NCBI GenBank assembly: GCA_914767715.1
Contig: OU612072.1
Coordinates: 1,242,001-1,306,000 of the forward strand
Reading direction: 5' to 3'
DNA from: Membranipora membranacea
Lineage: Eukaryota; Bryozoa; Gymnolaemata; Cheilostomatida; Membraniporidae
Length of the DNA stretch: 64,000 bases
Shown in pieces: positions 58,674 through 64,000 of the stretch. The notes beneath the pieces were generated by a model. The model had not been told where the DNA came from. It worked only from the letters and a program-made list of their open reading frames with translations, and made no database searches. The position numbers and the translations under genes are program-made. Position 1 is the first letter of the stretch. Every line of letters starts with the position of its first letter.

Positions 58674-61072
58674 TTAGCGTGAACAGGCCTTGATGTGGTC
58701 TATGTACTCCTTCATGACAATCTTCTTCAACACATGAAATTTGTAGTCGCTGTTTGGCAAAAACATATCGGGCTTTATTTATTGATCACAAATCTTTTGA
58801 TAATAAAATCAAAAAATCTACTAATGATCTTCAATCAGAAAAATGCGAAAAAAGTTTGCACTATTTTGCATATTGAAATTAAAAAGAGAAACAAAAGCTC
58901 ACATGTAACATAAAAATGGAGAGTTTGTCCTCAGTGCCGTGCGTGCCCTTGGTCTTGGTTTCTGGGCCAGTCGAGTTGACCTTCGAGGAGCAGTTGTTGG
59001 TTTGTAACTTGACATCACACCATTAAGGCAGTGCTCTGTGTTATTTTCTATATTACACATGTACTCTTGGCTCGTCTGGTTGAGGAGATCAAGCACTTGT
59101 TGTATCTCAATGTTCGCTGTTCGGTCATTGTAATCGAGACCACACGGATCAAGAACCTTGAGTACCAAATTTTCTACACGCAGGATCCTCATTCTTTGTT
59201 GCTGAGAGAGCATGGAATACCAGGAGGGAGAAGCATACAGGCGAATGGGACGGATGCATGCTATGTAGAAATGTTTCAGTGCACTGATAGACATTCCAGA
59301 TCGTTTGAGGTCTATTAGTGTATATATTATTGGTCTAGTCTTTTTCACGAGGTGATCAACGTGTTGTTTGAATGTCAGATTGTTGTCAATCACGACACCT
59401 AAAAACTTCGTGCTTGTCTCGTTTCCAATAACGTCACCGATCATTGAGAATCTGTGCGACTCGATCTTTTGACTGTTGTGCACATTTGAGAACGTCATGC
59501 TCACTGATTTTGTTGGATTGGCCATCATGTTATTCTCAGCACACCATTCTGTGGTCTCGTCTATAGCTTGCTGCAGTTGTTCGGTCTTTTCGCTAGATGA
59601 AGATGGTATGAGTGTCACGACATCGGCGTACTTGATGGTAGTGCATGAAGGAGACAGAGTATCTATGTACAACAACCAGAACATTGGACCCAAGAGAGTA
59701 CCTTGAGGTGAACCTTTGGGGTACCAAACTCTTTGATGGTGTCATCATCACTGACGTAGTCGAAATAGGGCCAGTCGATTGTGTCAGCCTTGCTGTACTG
59801 GTAGCATTGGATGGTTGCGGTGTAAGTGGGTGTGCTATTAAACAGCTTGTGGGTCTGGAACCAGTTGGGAGAGATCCATGTCTGCTGACCTTTGTGGGCA
59901 GTGAACTTCATGATGTGTTTAGCATCTGTTTTGCTGGCTTGCTTGTTGTATATCTCTATATCGATGGCTCCATGGAGAACATTGATGACAGAATAGCAGT
60001 TTCCATGGTTGTGGATGGGGCTGCCACAATGTTTGGGCCAGATCTCCAGGACATATGGGATTCCAGCAGATTTACCTCTGTCAGGACCGAGGGTGACTCT
60101 TAGATAGGTTTCATTTGGGTCTCCGAATTCATTTTTGTTCTTCAATTTGGTGAACAGCGTCATCCCTTTGGTGTTGATGCTGTACTCAATGGCGTCAGAG
60201 AGGGGGTATGGATCGTTGGGGTTGTCTAGTGTGCATGGTATAATATTATTGTAGAGCTCTTGGCAAACATCAGGCAGACTGGCGGAAAACGTGAATCTAT
60301 CACTGTCCAGGTCATCCAAGGTCAGAGTCCTGCTGTCTTTGACTATTCGAGATCAGTTTGTCACAAAGGGGTTGGACATCAGTTGCACTCATTGTTCCAC
60401 ATCTATGAGGGTCTTAGCAAGGTTTTCAGCCTCAGCCCTCTGCACTTTCTTGATATGCTGCTTCTTTCCAAAGGATCCTGTGGCAATCTGTGACATGTTA
60501 GAATACTCTTTTGTGTCCATCAGCATGTCCGCATAGATGTTGATCAGCTTTGCTTTAGGATCTTGATCGTAGAGCTCAATGGATCTTCTGATGGTTGGGC
60601 TGAATAGGTACTTGTAGTCCTTTCGAATGCTTTCCTCCTGAGATACAGGTAGTAAGCCGGGCTCTCCTATGAAGTTATAGTCCAGACACGTTGTCTGAGA
60701 CATGACATAGCCTCTTCCATACTTCAGCTGGAGCAGGTCACGGTTGTAGCTCAACCAGTAGGCTATCTTGTGCTCTGGGTCAATGCCAACATTTTGGTTG
60801 TAGTCTCCATGCTTAGCGTGGTTTGCTGTGATCAGTGTTTTCACTTTGCCATTGTGCCTCTCACGAAAAGTTGCAGATTTTTCATCCACAGTGAGGCTAA
60901 TCCACTCATCAGCTCCTGGCGCTCCATCTTTTAGCTTAGGTCTGACAAAGATGGAGAGCGGGCGCTTCCTGACCATGTTGAATATGATGACTCCTTGTCC
61001 CACCACTGGAAAGCTTCTCTCCCATGTTGGATGATGACCGGGTATGCAGGTTCCAAAGTCCTTCGCTGCCAT
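58674..61072 (-). CDS. cupin (cysteine-dioxygenase-like) protein, split by a LINE
   Basis: The minus-strand start ATG is at 61072. The first frame (to TGA at 60389) encodes a 227-residue N-terminal domain that I do not recognise (e.g. KYGRGYVMSQTTCLDY). The cupin frame, open from about 60340, contains the metal-site pattern GSPIHNHGN and a distal His in WFQTHKLFN, as in type-I cysteine dioxygenases. The two frames do not join by any GT-AG choice I can find. A short ATG frame overlaps the TGA (CAATGAG), so there are either two frameshifts within 70 bases or two overlapping ORFs. After TIKEFGTPK (to 59714) a 941-base LINE fragment intervenes. Coding then resumes exactly at 58772 with PDMFLPNSDYKFHVLKKI and ends at TAA 58674. 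LINE borders read GT and AG, so splicing could restore the frame. Substrate unknown. Confidence 0.75.
58773..59713 (-). mobile_element. 5'-truncated LINE fragment inside the cupin gene
   Basis: It begins in the reverse transcriptase at GSPQGTLLGPMFWLLYID and runs through KYADVVTL to a stop at 58899, then a short 3' UTR ending AATAAATAAA. The second Asp of the catalytic YADD box is Val, so it is inactive. It is a different family from the 56530-58071 copy, with recognisable but moderate similarity. AAAG borders both ends, a likely short target duplication. Confidence 0.88.
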
Positions 61073-62832
61073 CTGCCATAACAGAAATTACACAATTATC
61101 ATTATTGATCTGCATAATAGTGTATTCCCTCAAATATAACCATAATGCCTGAAGCAGCAGATGGACAAAAGACCTCAAAAATAAATATCTGTGTATACTA
61201 TATTTTTTGTTTTTTTACATGGCTGTAGTAAATGCACTTTTACATTTATCATTTCATCATATTCATCTGCTTCGCTGACTTAAAAACTTCAGCAAATAAG
61301 ACAAATCATGCCCCTTATTGATGATGAAAGGAGCAAATACATCATATCAAATATCTTTTTAATAAAAGTAGCCCTATCAAATGTGCAGCTGATTTTTAAT
61401 ATCTTGGTACAGTTTAAAGCAAAAACTTAAAATTGCACTCTAACACTGAGATTTTATATAACAAGATAAGGTCAAGATTTTACGTTTTTTATTTTTAAAT
61501 TTTATACGGACGCTTATTGTCCCTATTTTAATGTATAACGTAGAATTATGGTTTTATTCATGCACCAAGGGCGAAAGGCAAGATAGAAGTTCCTACTTTT
61601 TAGACATGGTACACCAAACCAATACCAGGATTGAAAACTCAGCTCAGAATTTTATTAGTCGTGACACACACATTTTACATCACTGCTCACTGCTATGAGA
61701 GAGCCAGGTCACTCGATCGCATGCCAAAGACAAAAACTGAGAGATTTTTTAACAGTTTTATTCCAACTAGCATTCAAATTTTAAATGGCGATTGATATGA
61801 ACAACAAAAGAGCTTCCTCAACTTTATTGTAACTCGTCTTTGACAAAGTTTACCAATAAAAGTTATCGTATCTTAACAAATCAACAACTAGTGAACATAA
61901 AACTAATATGATTTGTTCAATACACTTTCGCCACCAAATGTATCCTAAAATTATTAAAGTAAGTTTACCTTCGTTCTGTCTCAAGATCCAAAGTTTTGGT
62001 ACGCCGATCGTCTCAATGGGGCAACTCACCAATGAGCTTCGCGGTCAGTCTGCCCAATATTTATATCAATTTTTGCAAGTAAAAGTGAAAGTAGTCCATG
62101 TTGAGTATAAAACCGAAGAGTTGTTTTTAGGCTATTTCATTCAAAACTTATTGGGCAGTTGCAAATGCGACCCAATAGAGGTTTCTCAAGATAAGAAACA
62201 AGGCTATCAATGAATTTCTGAGAAAAAGGCTGTTTGCCAAACACACACCGTTGTTAAGGGGATCGACTTCCGAATAAGCATTTGTGTATTGTCTAGAGGC
62301 AAATATCTGAACCACTTTTAAAAAAAAAGGAAAACAAAGAAGTCTGTGGGGTTTAATTCCTGGAAAGTCTTATTTTTTACATTTTTCAGCCCATTTCATT
62401 CTGTAGAGTACTATGTGAGTAATGGTATTACCTTAGTAAGAGTAGGCTTGATCCTAGTTCAGCTGTACTTCTCAGGTAATCTCCAGTTACAAGTTGCACC
62501 TTCAGGCTCTGCACATCGACTGCCTTCCTTCCGTATTTGTCCTTCACCTTCTTATGATGACCTCATACACAATCACGTGATGTTCTATCACTACATCTCC
62601 CCTTTAGTTTTCACCATATAGTAAATCCCCGACAGGTGCAACGGCACCATCAAACTGGAACAATCAATCTTCACACCACGCATCAGTATCTTTGTATGTC
62701 ATATAAATGTCCATGCTAACAATGTATGTACAATAAGTATATGGGAAAACTAACAAAAATGAACAGAACAATATTTACATTTGGACGAACAGTGGACGAA
62801 CATTAATAAGAAATTGTCTTTTCTCTCTATTG
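61073..62832. other. upstream region of cupin gene, no gene seen
   Basis: A splice acceptor-like TTATGGCAG abuts the cupin ATG, so a 5' UTR intron is possible. The plus frame at 61908-62213 has no recognised domain. Otherwise AT-rich. Confidence 0.5.
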
Positions 62833-63494
62833 TTACGTGGTGTATTTCAGGATAACTCGCTGAAATTCCACAGCCCATTCGTCTAATATCTGCTGTGTAA
62901 CATGTAGTCCGTCTCTTAGGTACCGGTCCCGGAATGCATAGTGCTGTTTCTTTCTATGGACAATCCTATTATTAAGGCACGGTGCAAGCACATTGTACTT
63001 TGTATTGAATCTCATGATGTGGCGATTCTCTGTCGCAACGTGACCTCAAATCTTAGCATTCCAATCGTTATAAAACGATGTCATTATTGGGCGTCGAGCT
63101 GTTAGTCCATTATACATCGTAAAGTTCATGGGGAATAGCGGACAGACAACTGGTGTAGAAATGACAGCTCGTTATAAAATGGTGCAAATAGTTGATGTAC
63201 TGTGTGTAAGTTGTGACCACAAAAAGCAACTTCCCTTCTACTTCTATGGAGAGAGGTAAACCTCAATGGTCCAACTAGAATATACACGTGCTTATCAATG
63301 AACAAACGTCTATTGTCAATCATGTACTTCCTGGCCCCCTCCCAATCGAGACCATTTATAGATATTACTTCAACATCTGGTATCGTGAGACGCCTCACTA
63401 GAGAGTTACCCAATACAATAAATGTCCTAGAGTTCATCTGTAAATATAAATGAATACGTGATTGGTTGTGTGCACCGATAGAAAAAAGGAACAA
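62833..63494 (-). pseudogene. SGNH-hydrolase-like ORF of a retroelement, frameshifted
   Basis: The minus-strand frame 63494-63126 begins the fold with IVLGNSLVRRL (block I, with Ser in GNS rather than GDS) and continues YILVGPLRF. After a frame break near 63125 and an in-frame stop, 63015-62833 supplies YLRDGLHVTQQILDEWA, matching the distal DxxH block. Such esterase-like domains occur in ORF1 of some LINEs and in other retroelements. It is probably dead. Confidence 0.5.
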
Positions 63495-63523
63495 AAAATT
63501 TGAACATAAACAGGTAGACTTAG

Positions 63524-64000
63524 CTAGTATTCTTCATCATAGCGTTTGGGAGCTCTGATGGGTCTGTTACTGCGACTACGTTTGATAGGTGCAATGGCAC
63601 CTGCATATTGGTTGGCAGCAAAAGCTACCTTAGACTGTTTAGTGGCAATGGCCACTTTGGACTGGTTGGCGGCAATAGCTACCTTACATTTACGCCCTAC
63701 TTCAGGTGCACTAGCACCCAACGAACTTGAGGCAACGACTGTAGAGGCGCATCGGCACCTGCGACTTGTTCCGGTGCAAGAGCACCAGTGACTGGTGTTG
63801 GTGCAACAGTACCAACCGGACTTTGATGCTCGTATCGTTCAGAGGCCACAGCCTCTGTGACTGGTGGGGAAGCATAAGCTCCCGCCAAATTATCGGACGC
63901 GACTGCTACCTGTACTGCCGATGGTGGAGGTATGAGCTCTTGACCTTCTCTTCTGTTTTCAGATACTATAAGTGTTGTGGGATCAGGGACCTTGGTGATC
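63524..64000 (-). pseudogene. Ala/Pro-rich ORF, frameshifted, continues past window
   Basis: The minus-strand frame entering the window at 64000 is open (DPTTLIVSENRREG..., APTPVTGALAPEQVAGADAP) until 63697. A second frame takes over (LGASAPEVGRKCKVAIAANQ, with three KVAxAxxQ repeats) to a stop at 63524 after RAPKRYDEEY. This implies one frameshift near 63715. The composition suits a linker or gag-like part of the same element as the SGNH ORF. Confidence 0.45.

Noticed and set aside
59645-60103. 152-codon plus-strand frame
   Set aside because: Antisense shadow of the cupin gene and the LINE fragment.

Overview
The window is eukaryotic nuclear DNA. Coding sequence lies in short exons with GT-AG borders, the protein families are animal ones, and more than half of the window is intron or transposon-derived. 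The mix (attractin/MEGF8 and TMEM179 families, introns down to about 40 bases, DIRS, MULE, pogo and hAT elements side by side, AT-rich DNA) suggests an early-branching marine invertebrate, most likely a sponge. That organism call is inference, because no rRNA or mitochondrial marker is present.

Layout: (1) 639-10462 (+) holds the last 18 exons of an attractin/MEGF8-type receptor, ending with a transmembrane helix and a cytoplasmic tail that carries the MASRPF docking motif. (2) 11.9-20.7 kb (+) holds two tandem small type-I receptors, here called A and B. Their Cys-rich ectodomain exons are nearly identical and their tails differ; B ends in an ITIM-like VDYETI tyrosine motif. (3) 20.7-27.8 kb has no gene I can support and is full of inverted-repeat MITEs. 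(4) 27848-43236 (+) is a TMEM179-family four-helix membrane protein. All five exons splice in frame to a 234-residue protein, and intron 4 is 13.8 kb because it hosts a decayed pogo-like transposase, a 5'-truncated DIRS retrotransposon and MITEs. (5) 44957-51529 is a complete Mutator-like element (MULE) with a 9-bp target duplication. Its long terminal inverted repeats are built almost entirely of minisatellite arrays, and its transposase is a broken multi-exon gene on the minus strand. (6) 53096-51711 (-) is a multi-exon gene I do not recognise. (7) 56530-58071 (-) is a LINE reverse-transcriptase ORF. (8) 61072-58674 (-) is a cupin (cysteine-dioxygenase-like) gene. Its last coding exon is split by a second, 5'-truncated LINE whose borders happen to read GT...AG. 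(9) 62833-64000 (-) holds a decayed element with an Ala/Pro-rich ORF and an SGNH-esterase-like ORF.

Most notable: receptor pair A/B (shared ectodomain, divergent tails, ITIM on one); the MULE with two-level minisatellite TIRs; the LINE fragment that may act as a new intron in the cupin gene; a nested TTAA-flanked foldback element inside receptor B; and conserved signalling and cleavage motifs in the attractin/MEGF8 tail and stalk. Exon boundaries were read by eye from splice consensus and phase. They are strong for attractin/MEGF8 and TMEM179, and tentative for receptors A/B and the unrecognised minus-strand gene.
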